Part shown: positions 22,430-34,659 of the stretch, in pieces
Layout: the number at the start of each line of letters is the position of its first letter
Position numbering within the stretch: position 1 is the stretch's first letter
Assembly: GCF_037893015.1 (NCBI RefSeq)
Contig: NC_133658.1
Location: 252,718,518 to 252,782,517 of the forward strand
Reading direction: 5' to 3'
Source: Macrotis lagotis
Lineage: Eukaryota > Chordata > Mammalia > Peramelemorphia > Peramelidae
Length of the DNA stretch: 64,000 nucleotides
Notes under the pieces: model-generated
The model's database searches: none
What the model was told of the DNA's origin: nothing
What the model saw: the letters and a program-made list of their open reading frames with translations, nothing else
Translations under genes and position numbers: made by a program

Positions 22430-22515
22430 CGCGTCACGGCCAATCAGCGCCCGTTCCAGGGGCGGTCCTAGCCAATGGCGAGCAAGCTAGAGGTTCGATC
22501 GGCAGCCCGGCCAAT
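22430..22515 (-). promoter_or_regulatory. PEDS1: Core promoter with three CCAAT boxes and a GC box
   Basis: CCAAT on the plus strand (ATTGG in the gene's direction) at 22,440-22,444, 22,472-22,476 and 22,511-22,515, spaced 32 and 39 bp. There is a GGGGCGG GC box at 22,460-22,466 and a GCGTCACG half-CRE at 22,431-22,438. No TATA box is apparent. The arrangement is typical of NF-Y-driven CpG-island promoters about 190-270 bp upstream of the ATG. Confidence 0.65.
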
Positions 22516-23060
22516 CCGACGCGTTCGGGTGAGGGAGGGAGGAGGGACACATCTGGGGACCGCCCCGAGGCACATCTGGCGCCTTCTCTCCACCCCCCGC
22601 CCCCACCCCCGGAGAAGGGAACTCCCCCAGACTCCCTCCGGTGGGACCCCCGAGCGCCCCGCGGCCCTGCTGGAGGAGGAAGCGGCGGCCGCCCCAGCGG
22701 CGGCGCTGCGGTGCCGGCCAGACCGCCAGGCAGGAGGCGTGGATTCGAGTGCTGCCTGCCCCGGCGCCCGTGACCTTGGCTCCTCGTCCGCCGGGCCGGG
22801 CCCGATGCCCCGAAGGGCTCGGCCGCGTGGGCCCGCGCCCCACACACGGTGCCCCCTGCGGCCGCGGGCAGTGGCAGCGCCGGGGCACCGGGCAGTGAGC
22901 GGGCCTCCCCGACTCTCGGCCCGGCACTCCGGCGCCTAAGCTCCCCGGCCCGAGTCCCTGCCGGGCGGCTGTCCTGTTCCACCCCCGGCCCGGGGGCAGC
23001 CGGGGCCCTGGGGGCTTCCAGCACTTCGCAGGCTGCAAGAGCGAGACGCTGCCCGGAGCT

Positions 23061-23500
23061 CCAGCGCCTTTGTTTACAAGCTGTCAACCAGGAGTTCTGC
23101 CCCTCAAATAAGGGGCCCCGCGAGCCACCTCCACTGTCCGCCTCTTCCCGGACCCTTCTCTCTGACTCTTCCCATTTGACCCTTCTTTGATCGGACAAGT
23201 CAGAGCCGACCTCTATTTAAGGCCTCCCTTTTGCCAGGAGGGATCTGACTCTTCTAGCTATAGGTTTCTCCTAATCCCCATAAATGCTGGAGAAATCCCA
23301 GATTTAAAAGAAATACCAATCAATGTGCTTGTCAATCTAGCACCTTCGGCTTTGCTTGTCTTAAGGCCAAAGCACCCGGCAACGTTTGTCCCTGATTATG
23401 ACAAACTCTGGAAAAGTTAACCACATATTTATTTCCGATAGGTCGATGAGGTTCCGTGGAGAGGCTCTTTGACAAAGTGAAGCATCCCGGGCCTGGTAAC
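23061..23500. other. Unique sequence upstream of the PEDS1 CpG island
   Basis: No repeats recognised; GC content falls off gradually. Possible proximal regulatory DNA, with no specific site claimed. Confidence 0.4.
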
Positions 23501-23524
23501 TTGCCTAGGGTCACTGGTCCAAAG

Positions 23525-23725
23525 GTGGCTATACTCAGGAAAATCTAAATTCAAATCTGGCCTCAGATACTAGTTGTGTGACCCTGGGCAAGTCATTTAG
23601 CCCCTGCCTTAATTTCTTGGAGAAGGAAACTGCAAATTATTCAAGTATCTTTGCTTGCCAAGAAAACCTTAATGACAGTATTGGCCCACAGGGTCACAGA
23701 GAATTGGCTAGAAATCAGATCCCCT
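23525..23725 (+). repeat. MAR1-type SINE
   Basis: AATTCAAATCTGGCCTCAGA, GTGTGACCCTGGGCAAGTCA, TTGCCAAGAAAACCTTAATG. Confidence 0.85.
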
Positions 23726-24197
23726 GAACTCTGATCCCCAACATCATTCTTTCTTAGCTAGATCAGACTATTGTCATTGAGAGGAAAAAACTAGTCTTCA
23801 AAGAAACTATGTTGGGAGGGACAAGTGGGTTTCTCTTCCCCAGTACTGATTTAAGTAACTTTCTTGTTATTTCCAGTTTTTTGATTAATTGGAACTGACT
23901 TTCCTCAGCTGTGAAATGAATATCTCTACAAGATCCCTTTTCATCTATAAATTCCATGATACTTTTGATGCAAGAGGGGCTAAATTTCATTCCATAATGG
24001 AAGGAGGCAGTATACAGAATGATATTTGAAGGGCATGTTGCCTCTCAAATGAAATACCCCCTGCTGTATGATTTTTGGGTGAGGAACACTTAAAACTGAT
24101 TAGCCAGTATCATCTCTTTTCTATGCTTCTTATAAAGGTCCTCTCCCAGGAAACTTAACCTGTAACACAAAATCCATACATTTCTGCCTTCTCTACC

Positions 24198-24357
24198 TTT
24201 TTTTTTTTTTTTTAGGTTTTTGCAAGGCAAATGGAGTTAAGTGGCTTGCCCAAGGCCACACAGCTAGGTAATTATTAAGTGTCTAAAACCGGATTTGAAC
24301 CCAGGTACTCCTGACTCCAGGGCCGGTGCTTTATCCACTGGGCCACCTAGCTGCCCC
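24198..24357 (-). repeat. Short SINE, antisense
   Basis: T16 tract, GTTTTTGCAAGGCAAATGGA, through to GCCACCTAGCTGCCCC. Confidence 0.93.
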
Positions 24358-24569
24358 TCTTCTTTACTCTAAAGTCAAATCTCTGTTCTACTTGCACTAC
24401 CCTATAAGAAAATGTAAAAATCATCCTCTGATTTTTCTGTAGCTTTTATCTCATCCTGTTCTTTATTTCAGTCAAGCAGTATTTTCCTCTCATTAATTAA
24501 TACCTGAATCTATCACTTTGCTCAAGCTATTCCCTCTGCCCTAAAATAACCTCCCCCACTTACACCTGT

Positions 24570-26110
24570 TCAGTTTGTCAACAAGCAAATGTGCTAAAGA
24601 TACAAAGGAAAGCTAAACTAGTCCCTGTCTTCAATGAGTTCACATTCTAATGCAGCAAACAACATATCAACAACTAAGTTAACATATACATATATATATA
24701 TATATATATACATATATATTTATGACATGTACAGAGTAGATGGAAGACAATCTGTCTTTACTCCATCAGCTTGTCTCTTCTTCCCCCACAATCTAAGTGG
24801 AACAAACTAGCACCTGTTCCAGGAGGGAGAAAATTAGGCAAGGCCTCCTGTAGATGTTCAGATCTGAGTTGAGACAGGGAAACTCAGAGTGCAAGTAATT
24901 ATAGGTATTGGAAACAACAAATGCAAAGACAGGGAGATGGAATGTTTGTAAATGCTGGCGATGTTAGAGAAACTTCAAGAAGACCGAATTTCTGAAAAAT
25001 TAAATTCATGGAGTCAAGAGTAAGGAGATGAAGTTAAAAAAAAAAAAGAGTAAGGAGATGGTAAGGTAGGAAGGGGCTATAACCAAGATATTAGGCCTTT
25101 AAATGCCAAAAAGATGTATTTATATTTTATCCAAGAGAATTAGGGAACCACTGTAGGCCACTGAGCCAAAGATAGTATGATCAGGCCTATACTACAGAAA
25201 AAAAATCACCTAGTAGCTGAATAGAGGATGAGCTGAAGTGAAGAGAGATTTGAAGCAGGAAGACCAGTTAGAAGGCTATTGGAATCTGGGTGAGAGGTGA
25301 TAAAGACTCTGAATAGAAAGAAGGAAGGTACATGGGAGATGTTGTGAAAGTAGAAACAAGACTTGGCAAAATAGGTTGAATATATGAGATACATGAGAAT
25401 GAAGAACTGAGGATGATACCATACTTGGATATAAGCATACTGGTGCTCTGGACATTAAAAGGAAGTGATAAGACAATATAACAGGAAAGGGGCAGAGTTT
25501 GGGGAGAAACATAATAAACCTATGGGACATTTAGTAGAGATGTCCCAAGAGATAGTTGGAGATATTTGATTATAACTCTGCAGAGAGTTACAGCTGGATT
25601 TATAGACCTAGGAATCATCTGCATCATTGAAATCATGAGGCTAATAAATTTATCAATAGAGATAGAATAGAGGGAGAAGAGAACCCAAAACAGAGCCTTG
25701 AAAAATATTCATGTTTATTGAGCTTGGCATGTATGAAGAAGTAATAAAGGAGACTGATAAGATTGCCAGAGAGAGATTGGAAGAGAATCAAGAAAGAGTA
25801 ATACCACAAAAATCTAGCAAGCAAAGAATGTCTAAGAGGAGGAGGTGATCAATAGTGTCACAAGCTACTAAGAGGTCAAGAAGAATGAGATTTGAGAAAA
25901 GGTCATTAGATTTGGCAATTAAGAGATCATTGGTAAATTTGGAGAGAACAATTTCTGTTGAATGATGAAACTGTATGCCAAATTGTAGTGTTTAGAAGAA
26001 AATGAGAGGAGAGGAATTGGAAGCTTCTAATGTAAACGCAAAGATTTTAGCCTCAAAGTTTATGAAGAATATGGGACAATAGCTAGTGGGGATGGTGTTT
26101 TTCCATCTCA
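24570..26110 (-). repeat. Long L2 fragment, antisense
   Basis: Reverse complement of the L2 3' region for about 1.5 kb: TCAATGAGTTCACATTCTAA, TAGATGTTCAGATCTGAG, AGACCAGTTAGAAGGCTATT, ACAGAGCCTTGAAAAATAT, CAAGCTACTAAGAGGTCAAG. A (TA)n microsatellite (24,680-24,722) lies within it. Minus-strand ORFs here are relics of L2 or chance. Confidence 0.75.
25018..25059. repeat. Poly(A) stub with flanking direct repeats
   Basis: The 14 bp repeat AGAGTAAGGAGATG occurs at about 25,018 and again about 28 bp later, with AAGTT plus A12 between. It looks like a retroposition with nearly no cargo. Confidence 0.6.
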
Positions 26111-26224
26111 CATCAAATGCTAACTTTCCCCAGTTGGAAGTGAACTGTCTCTCTTTCCCTATAGAAGTAGTATGGCATAGTGAACTTAATCTCTGGAAGT
26201 TTTGAAGAAAGCTAGCTAGGTTCT

Positions 26225-26396
26225 TTTTTTTTTTTTTAAGATTTTTTTCAAGGCAATGGGGTTAAGTGACTTGCCCAAGGCCACACGGCTAGGTAATTAT
26301 TAGGTGTCTGAGGTCGCATTTGAACCCAGGTACTCCTGACTCCAAGGCCAGTGCTCTATTCACTGTGCCACCTAGCCACCACCTAGCCTCCCCCTA
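26225..26396 (-). repeat. Short SINE, antisense
   Basis: Full-length, with the 14 bp duplication GCTAGCTAGGTTCT at 26,211-26,224 and 26,397-26,410. The 5' end carries an extra ACCTAGCCTCC repeat. Confidence 0.95.
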
Positions 26397-26494
26397 GCTA
26401 GCTAGGTTCTAAGAGGGGTGATGAGGAGAGTGCTGCTTGAAAAATGTGGAATAGATGAGCTAGAAAAGACAGACTTAAAAATAATAGTGTTCAA

Positions 26495-26845
26495 CAAAGT
26501 GAAGTGAGCAGAACTAGGAAAAACATTGTGTACAGTAATAACAATATTACATGATGATCAATTCTAAATGAATTATTTATTCTCAAGCAATACAATGAGC
26601 CAAGCAAATCTAAATGACTCATTATGGAAACAGCTATACACCTCCAGATCAAAACATCGGATTTTCATTTTTCCCATCTTTTTTCCTTTTGTTCTGTTCC
26701 TTTTTTCATTACATGACTAATATGGAAATATGTTTTATATGGTTGTTCATATATAAAACCTATATCAACTTGTTTACCATTTTAGGAAGAGGGGAAGGAA
26801 GGGAAGAGGAGGGAGAAAATTTGGAATGGAAAAAAAAATTAATGG
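26495..26845 (+). repeat. L1 3' end, sense
   Basis: AGTGAAGTGAGCAGAACTAG, GTACAGTAATAACAATATTA, ATGACTAATATGGAAATATG, then a purine-rich GGAAGGGAAGAGGAGG tract. Confidence 0.8.
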
Positions 26846-26969
26846 AATAGTAGTTTGTCCTTATAAGACAAAGATGAAGAGACACGAGGTAGTCTTTAAA
26901 TCAATTAATAGGATGAGAAAAATGATAGCTTTATTTTCTCTAAACCCTTAACTGAAAGTTAGCATTTCC

Positions 26970-27068
26970 ATTAATCATTTAAAAGCATTATTCTGAGAAA
27001 GGCTCATAAGACACCAGAAAAGTTCCATGACACAAAAAAGATTAAAAGCCCCTAGTCTAAAAAAAAAA
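26970..27068. repeat. hAT-like DNA transposon remnant
   Basis: GCATTATTCTGAGAAAGGCT, then TTCCATGACACAAAAAAG, then TTAAAAGCCCCTAG. A related piece is at 39,195-39,365. Confidence 0.5.
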
Positions 27069-27533
27069 AACCAAACCAAATCAAACCCCTAGTTTAGATA
27101 GGCTCTAGATAAGTTTCTTTTTCACTTCTAAAGCTATGACCCCCTAATATTGCCTGTACCTCTTCTGTGCATTTAAATTCCATATGGCATTAAAGTGATC
27201 TAAATATTCTCCCTGCTAGATTGTAAACAACTTGTGGGCAGTAACCACAGTGGCTATACCTTTGACCCAATAACAAGTCCAGGAAACTAATCAATGTTTG
27301 TTGATTATATTATGTGGAATTTCTAACTAATCCTTGTATAAGGACAAAGGGACTTTAGTTGATAGGATTTATACCTGGGTAGAATTTAGAGTCTAGTCCA
27401 ACTCCTATATTTTACAGATTAAGAAAACAGATTCAGATAGGCATCTGCTCAAAAACCACATAGAGAACAGAACCGAAATTCCAACTGTATTTTTCTGATG
27501 CCAAATTTCATTCTTTTTAAAACTAAATCTTCT

Positions 27534-27694
27534 GGGGGTGGCTAGGTGGTACAGTGGATAAAGTACCAGCCCTGGAGTCAGGAGTACCTGGGTTCAAATC
27601 TGATCTCAGACACTTAATAATTACCTAGCTGTGTGGCCTAGGGCAAGCCACTTAACTCCATTTGCCTTGCAAAAAAAACCAAAACAAAACAACC
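27534..27694 (+). repeat. Short SINE, sense
   Basis: Full-length; 11 bp duplication CTAAATCTTCT at 27,523-27,533 and 27,695-27,705. Confidence 0.95.
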
Positions 27695-28544
27695 CTAAAT
27701 CTTCTAGACTCTCACCTCTAGCATAGGACTTTCTTTGCAATTCAATAAATTCAATAAAGACTGCATTGACCCTAAGGATTCCTAGGGCTTTGCTTTGGTA
27801 ATGTGTTTCAGACAACTGTATTCTTTCCTGTGTCAGAATAACTGGGGAAACCAATGGAAAAAACTTATATAGTTTTAAAAAAAATCAAGTATAGACAATG
27901 TAAGAAACAAACACCTTCCCAAGAATTCAGAATAGCCATTAGAGAAGCAAAGAGGATCCTTTATTATAAGATTCTTAAGAACAGTGACTCCCAGAAATAA
28001 ACACACCTGGGGCACAACAGTATAGCTTTTTCATACTCTAGAAACACAAGTCCTTCCCATATCCCCAGTTGGCTGGGTATTATAGAAGTCAAAGGCCTAT
28101 TTGAAGTATCTAATTTTCTTCCCACATAAGTCCCCATTCCTTATCAAACCTCCCCTTCCCCACAATTTGGTGACCTAGGCCTTTAGGCTTTTTTGTTCTT
28201 ATTTGGATGCATAACACAAACATGTGAAACTGACTAGACTGTGCCAGTTTATTCATTAATTTACCCAGTATTCTAATTTTATGGTTTCTTGCATTCCTGT
28301 TGCAAGTTTACCCATTCTTATCAGGAGAAGCAGATTCCTGTTTTTTATGACTGCCTCCCATCTTCTCTGTTATACATCAAACCATTTTATAGTTTTCTCT
28401 ATCTTCCCTATGTAAGGCATAGACTCCTTTCCTCAGTTTCTCATAAGTGATGCTGAAATCAAAATTGGTCACTTGTTATAGACAAAACTACATTTAGTTA
28501 ATTTCATATTTCACTTTTCAGCTTGATGTATATATCCCCTTAGA

Positions 28545-28965
28545 CCAGCCTGTCAATTAAGAGCCTGCTATAGGCAAGGCAAGCACAGTAAGTGATAAAT
28601 AGAGACAAAAGGAAAGAAATATAAAATGAATATAAGGAAAGACAAAAATAGACCTGTCTTCAAGGACCTCATAATTTAATGAGGTAGACAACATGCAAAC
28701 AACTATTTACAAATAAGTTATATACAATATTAATTTTAGGTAGTCTCAGAGAGAAGCACTAAGATTAAGGAGGACTAGGAAAGGTTACTTGCAGAAGGAA
28801 AGACTTAAGCTGAGTCTTTAAAGAAGTCAGAGAAACCAGGAGGCAGAGATGGGAGAGAGTAAATTCTAGGCATATGGGGCAACCAAGTGAGTTAGAACCC
28901 CATACAGGTGTTTGTAAGGAATGTAGGGCATTTGGCTTCCACAGAATGTGAGAGGAGAGTGTTAG
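28545..28965 (-). repeat. L2 fragment, antisense
   Basis: CTTCAAGGACCTCATAATTT, GGAAAGGTTACTTGCAGAAG, AAGCTGAGTCTTTAAAGAAG. A further L2-like piece lies at about 29,480-29,650. Confidence 0.65.
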
Positions 28966-29937
28966 TTTAAAAAATATATACATTACAAGTACTTCCCTCT
29001 ACCTGTGGCTATTATGCCTATGTGTAGATATGTGATTATAAGACAAAAAAGGAGACAAAAGAAATGACTCTAACCAATCATTGAGTTAAATGAGGTGCCC
29101 TCACCCAACATTAAGCCTCCTTGCCCAGGGGGAGGTCAAAAACTTGCTCCATCTAGTCAAGGGACCTAGAATTCTTGTCCTCTGCAAGTGCACCTGCTTA
29201 ATGAAGTCCATACATATTGCCATACACTCCCCTGTGCTCATCAGTATAATGACCAGGCTAGGAAAACAGATTAGAGGGTGGTATGGGGTGGGCATATTGA
29301 TTATATTGTAACCCTGACAATTCAGACCAATGGCTGGCTCAGAGGGGAAGAGAAAGCCTTTCAAACTACACATAAGACTGAACCTTCCCACTAGAGGAAA
29401 TGGTCCTTTTCTGCAGAAAAGTTAATTAATTAATAAAAGTTATTTTAATCACTCCAGAGTAAGTTTTTATGATTATGAGCCATTTATAACAATGTCATTG
29501 CATAGCAGAGCATATGAAAGGGAGTAAGGTAGAAGGCAGGTGACCCTATGAAGGGCAGGAAAGACAAACAGAGGATTTTATATTTGATCCTGCAGGTGAT
29601 AAGGAGCTTATAGAAGAGAAAAGGATGGACTACAATCTTTTTTATGGCTGGAACTTGTAAATCAGGAAATTTATTTCTATTCCCAGAGAAACTTCACCCC
29701 AGTCAACTCATTCTACAGCAAATTTCTCAAGGGTAGGGTAATGTTAGCTAGTTGTTTTATTTTTTTAATTTTATTGTAAGGCCACCTTAGCCCTTGATCT
29801 AGAGATCTAAACTTTACAGACATGGTACAAGATGCATCGCATCTCCTAAAGGATACAATGTGCTATTTGGATCATCAAACTCAATGAAAAAGAACAATGG
29901 AGATAGAAGTTCTAGGGAAGACTTTTAAAATGACTAG

Positions 29938-30177
29938 GGAGATAGGTGGCACAGTCAATAGAGTGCCTAGTCTGGAATCAGGACTCCTCTTCTTGAGTTC
30001 AAATTTGGCCTCAGACATTTATTTGCTGGGGTAAGTCACTCAGCCCTGCTCCCATTCAGTTCCTCATCTGGAAAATGAGGAGAAGGAAATAGCAAACCAC
30101 TTTGAGTATCTTTGCCAAGAAAACCCCAAATGGGGTCATAGAGAGTTGGATACAACTGAAATGATTCAACAGCAATG
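29938..30177 (+). repeat. MAR1-type SINE
   Basis: GAGTTCAAATTTGGCCTCAG, TTTGCCAAGAAAACCCCAAA, GGGGTCATAGAGAGTTGGAT. Confidence 0.88.
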
Positions 30178-30599
30178 AAGTGGGATAGGAGGGATGTCCC
30201 TATCAAGGTGAATGAAGTTGAGGAAATATTGAACATAAAAATTTTTTATATTTAATCCTTCCCTCTGCACTGACTATGTACTTTACATTAAAACTGTTGG
30301 ATACTATCTAGGCAAAGACTGAGAAAAAGAGACTTTCCATTGATTGTACAAAGACTTTTTTGACCCCCCAAAATGTACTGAAAATGATGCATCCAGGGAA
30401 GAAGATTGTGTGTATTAGTACAGGGCAGGAAAACTGAATCTAAAGGTAATTCCTTTCCTACCCAAAGCTGTTGCAGAGACTACTAGGGCACAGATTCAGC
30501 CCAGAGAGCAGGAATATACTGACAGCTGACCTGGCATGGCTGCTAGTGTAGTCAAATAAAGTCAATAATGACCCTGATGGTCATCAATACCAATTACTA

Positions 30600-30985
30600 G
30601 CTCAGCCAAAGAAACTGAAAGATCAGTCAGTAATGAAGACTCATTTTCCTGAATTCAAATCTGGTCTCAAGACACATACTAACTGTGTGATCCTGGGCAT
30701 TTAGCCCTATTTGCTTCAGTTCCTCATCTGTAAAATGATCTGGAGGAGGAAAAGGGAAACTACTTTAGTATCTTTTTTTTTTTTGAGGCAATAGGAGTTA
30801 AGAGACTTGCCCAGGGTCATATAGCTAGTAAGAGCCAAATGTCTGAAGCTGGATTTGAACTTAGATTCTCTTGACTCAAGGGTTCTATCCATTGGGTCAC
30901 CTAGCTGCCCCTCTAGTATCTTTACCAAGAAAACCGGAAAGGAGGACATGAAGAATCAGACATGACTGAAACCACTAGATTAAGT
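30600..30985 (+). repeat. MAR1-type SINE split by an antisense SINE
   Basis: The 5' part ends at 30,775 and the 3' part resumes at 30,914 (TTTACCAAGAAAACCGGAAA). The inserted element is at 30,776-30,913. Confidence 0.85.
30776..30913 (-). repeat. SINE nested in MAR1, antisense
   Basis: Poly(T), GAGGCAATAGGAGTTAAGAG, through to CACCTAGCTGCCCC. 10 bp duplication TAGTATCTTT at 30,766-30,775 and 30,914-30,923. Confidence 0.88.
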
Positions 30986-31599
30986 TATGTTACAGGTAAA
31001 TCTGAAGATACAGTTACACGTGTTTCTAAGCAACACAACTAGAGATTGCCAATGTAAAAGGTGCCTCACATGTGATGCTTGACTATAGTTTCTTATTTTT
31101 CTATTATGTTCTTTAGACTATGTTTTTTATTATGTCCATACTACAGCAATGTCTTTTGTTTTTCTTTTTTCTCCTGATTTATTTATTTATTTTTGAAATT
31201 TTACTTGACAATTTATTTGGGTTAAGTAGAAGGTACTTCTGTCCAATGGCTATTTGATGTCTATTAAAAAGCTGGATAAAAGGAAGAGAGAAAAATAAGT
31301 TCAACAAAACTAAGGAAAGAGGTATAAAAAAAATATTAGGGATTGAAGGTGAAAAGGAATAGAATAACCAGTGAGAATAGTGTTGTTTTTCTTCAGAAGT
31401 TGTAATCATGCAAAACAAAGTAAAACATAATAAACATTAACACTGTATAAAAGAACAATAAAGAAAACTGCATTTTGCTGAAAGAAATCAGACAACTAAC
31501 AAATATCAATATGAAAATTGTGTTTCAGATTAGAATATAAATTACTAAAAAAAAAGATAAGACATAACATCAATGCAATAATGGCTAGAAATGTCCCTG

Positions 31600-32205
31600 T
31601 CTCTGTGTTTTTTAAATTTTTTATTATTTATTTTACATTATGACAATAATCTTGTTGTGAGAGTAATCATAAACCCCCTCCCCCCCCCAAAAAAAAGATG
31701 AGAAACCTCAAAAATAATGAGAGAGAAAAAAAAGTGTACTTCAGTCTGTGTTCAGATTCCAATACCTCTGTCTCTAGGATGAGTTGCCTTCCCCATCATA
31801 GCCACCAGAGAAATTGCTTCAGTATTTTTCCCAGAGTTGCTATCACTAGCTGTATTTCCTTCCACTCTATTCCTCTCCTCTCTCATCTATTCCATTCTCT
31901 TTCTCCTTTCATTCTGTCCCTGTTCAGAAGTGTATTGTATCTGAGTACCCTCTCCCACAATCTTCCCTCTCTTCTATCACCCACTCCCCCCTCCCCTCCC
32001 CCATTCCTCCTTATCTCATCGCTTTCCTCTCATTTTTCTCTAGGGTAAGTTAGATTTCTATACCCTATTAAGTGTATATGTTATTTCCTCTTTGAGCCAT
32101 TTCTAATGAGAATGAAGGCTCACTCATTCCTCCTTGCCTTCTTCCATTCCACTCCTTTCTAAAGGCTTTCTCTTGACTTTTCTTTATCACCCAAGCAATG
32201 CCTTT
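31600..32205 (-). repeat. LINE-derived pyrimidine-rich segment, antisense
   Basis: TTCATTCTGTCCCTGTTCAG, AGTGTATTGTATCTGAGTAC, TTTGAGCCATTTCTAATGAG: a sequence common in marsupial LINE copies. The 116-codon plus-strand ORF here is repeat-derived. Confidence 0.6.
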
Positions 32206-32211
32206 AAAAAA

Positions 32212-32695
32212 AAAATTATTTTTCCAATTGTATGTAAAGAGAGTTCTCAACATTGATTTTTGCAAAGTTTTCTTCCTTCCGATCTTCCTAAGACATGAGT
32301 TATATATGCACAATCATATTACACATATTTCCACATTAATCATGCTGTGAAAAAAGAATCAGAACAAAAGGGAAAATTCCTAGACAGAAAAAAAAACAAA
32401 TTTAAAAAAGTGAAAATAGCATGCTTTGATCCATATTCAGGTTCTATAGTTCTTTCTCTGGATATGGATGGAATTTTCTATCACAAGACTTTTAGAATTG
32501 TTTTTGATTATTGTATTGCTGAGAAGAGCTAAGTCTGTCAAAGTTGATCATCACACTATGTTACTATTATTATGTATAATGTTTTTCTGTTTCTCCTCAC
32601 TTCACTCAGCCTCAGTTCATGTAAATCTTTCCAGGTTTTTCTGAAATCTGCCTGCTTATCATTTTTTATAGAACAATAATATTCCTTTAAAGCAA
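32212..32695 (-). repeat. L1 3' end, antisense, 5'-truncated
   Basis: AAATTATTTTTCCAATTGTA, ACATATTTCCACATTAATCA, GTTGATCATCACACTATGTT, CATGTAAATCTTTCCAGG. A CTTTAAA(A/G) motif flanks both ends. Confidence 0.82.
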
Positions 32696-33067
32696 TATCT
32701 TTTGTTTTTTGTATATGCTAATATTTATGGTTAAGTTGCATTTTTATATACTATTGATGTTTTTGTTGAAGTTAGCTAACTTTGTTGGCTATGCCTGTTG
32801 ATTTTTATTGATTTCTTCATACCGTAGATGTGCATGTACCTTAAAAATATGACGTGTCATGCCTTTATAGAATTTGGCATGTTGTCACTGTAGAGTCTTC
32901 TCAGGTTGTGCTCTCTAATGCCTTATCTACTGCATGTCTATTAATGTGCATTTATTTTCTTTTACTTTCAAAGGCATACTAAGTTGGTTAACTAAAATGT
33001 TGGGAAAGTCAATCTTTTTGTTTTTTAATCCTGATATATGTGTTTGTATTGCATAGTTGTAGGTTTT

Positions 33068-33216
33068 CTTTTAGGTTTTTTCAAGGCAATGGGGGTTAAG
33101 TGGCTTGCCCAAGGCAACACAGCTAAGTAGTTATTAAGTGTCTGAGGCTGGATTTGAACCCAGATACTCCTGACTCTAGGGCTAGTGCTCTATCCACTGC
33201 ACCACCTAGCTGTCCC
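33068..33216 (-). repeat. Short SINE, antisense
   Basis: Full-length; 14 bp duplication TAGTTGTAGGTTTT at 33,054-33,067 and 33,217-33,230. Confidence 0.95.
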
Positions 33217-33439
33217 TAGTTGTAGGTTTTGAGGTTGTGCTAGATAATCTTTGCTGGGGATTGGAAATAGTTTTAGCCCAGGGGAGAAATGTCACCTTTG
33301 GTTCAAAGGACTACTTGCATGAGACTCTTTGGAAACTGATTACTCAATGACCCACACCTGTGTGAGGGGCAGGAAAAACTGGTAGGAGACAGAGAAAAGA
33401 GATCTAGTTTTTTCAGGCTTTGCTAGCTTCCGGCTTCTT

Positions 33440-33580
33440 CTTCTTTTTTTAAAATTTTATTTCAGACAATGGGATTAAGTGACTTGGTCAAGGTCACACA
33501 GCTAGGCAATTGTTAAATGTCTTCGGCTGGATTTGAACTCAGGTTCTCCTGACTCCAGGGTTGGTGCTCTATCCACTGCC
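33440..33580 (-). repeat. Diverged short SINE, antisense
   Basis: AGACAATGGGATTAAGTGAC, TCGGCTGGATTTGAACTCAG, GGTGCTCTATCCACTGCC. Imperfect flanking repeat around GCTTCCGGCTTC / GTTTCCAGCTTC. Confidence 0.8.
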
Positions 33581-34421
33581 TTAGTTTCCAGCTTCAAGAG
33601 AGAAGATACATGACTCCAGCCTCTTTTCAGGTCATTGAAGAGGGAGAAAGACTTTGAGAAGTTAGAAATAGTAGTATATAGTAGTATCTATCATGTCTCT
33701 ATCTCCAGTTTGCTAACTCTAGAGACTTTGGGGAATTTCCATTTGGGGAAATCTCTCTCTCTCTCTCATTCCCTGCCCCCCTTTATCTTCCAATGGGAGA
33801 GTTTCTTCTCTGTATTATCTGATATATATTTGCATATGCATACTTTTTCTGATTTCTGTTTGCTATTAACTTGAATAAATAGGTTTATTTGCAATTTTCT
33901 ATGTATGTTCATTATGGAACTATAATTTGGTAGGAAGGGGTCAAATCAAAAATTTATAGCTTGAATCTAAAAAGCTACCTCCTCTAGACTAATAATACTT
34001 GTAGAAATAGATAGAATGATTCTATCCCAGTATTTAGTCTCTCTGAGAAGAACAGCACAGCCAGTCTCTCTTTACCAAGAGGGTTAATAATTTTGTGATT
34101 TACCTTTATGATAATTTCATCTTTCTAAAGGTGGAGAAGTCAGTGAGGGAAATCTCTTTATTTTCACCAACAAGAAAAAAATGATTACTGAATTAGAAGT
34201 AATGAAAACTTTGGAGACAAGAAACTGTTTTATCCTAGACTTTGTGATAAAGAGGGGAAGAAAAGTTGAGAAGTTTACTTTGTTCCCTAGATTTTTTGGA
34301 GAGTAGGTTTTCAAATGTTTCAAGAAAGAATGGGTAGGATGGGATGGTCTAAATTTCTAGCAGAGAAGTCAATCTAGAAAGCTTGATAAGAAATTCTCAG
34401 GAATGAAATAGTGAAGTCACA

Positions 34422-34561
34422 GGGTGGCTAGGTGGTGTAGTGGATAAAGCACTGGCCCTGGAGTCAGGAGTACCTGGGTTCAAATTCGGTCTCAGACACT
34501 TACTAATTACCTAGCTGTGTGGCCTTGGGCAAGCCACTTAACCCTGTTTGCCTTACAAAAA
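34422..34561 (+). repeat. Short SINE, sense
   Basis: Full-length; 16 bp duplication AAATAGTGAAGTCACA at 34,406-34,421 and 34,562-34,577. Confidence 0.95.
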
Positions 34562-34659
34562 AAATAGTGAAGTCACAAGGAGAAATTAAGGAGAAAAAAA
34601 AGGAATTGCCTAAAGAAATCAGGGCAGATAAGAGGGTCAATTTTGGTTGGTCAGTTTTG

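Larger units (their letters stand above)
21620..23060. promoter_or_regulatory. PEDS1: CpG island spanning PEDS1 promoter and exon 1
   Basis: About 1.4 kb, extremely GC-rich with very frequent CG dinucleotides, in contrast to the AT-rich surroundings. It covers exon 1, the presumed 5' UTR and the upstream region. The many long ORFs in several frames on both strands result from the lack of AT-rich stop codons. CpG-island promoters of this kind often fire in both directions, but I see no recognisable gene on the plus strand. Confidence 0.95.

Noticed and set aside
21404..23198. Many long ORFs on both strands between 21.4 and 23.2 kb, up to 254 codons
   Set aside because: CpG-island composition lacks AT-rich stop codons. 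Only the minus-strand frame with RRWGAQHAGARELAQLYSPG and a donor site is supported.
31698..32048. 116-codon Ser/His/Pro-rich ORF
   Set aside because: Translation of a pyrimidine-rich antisense LINE segment.
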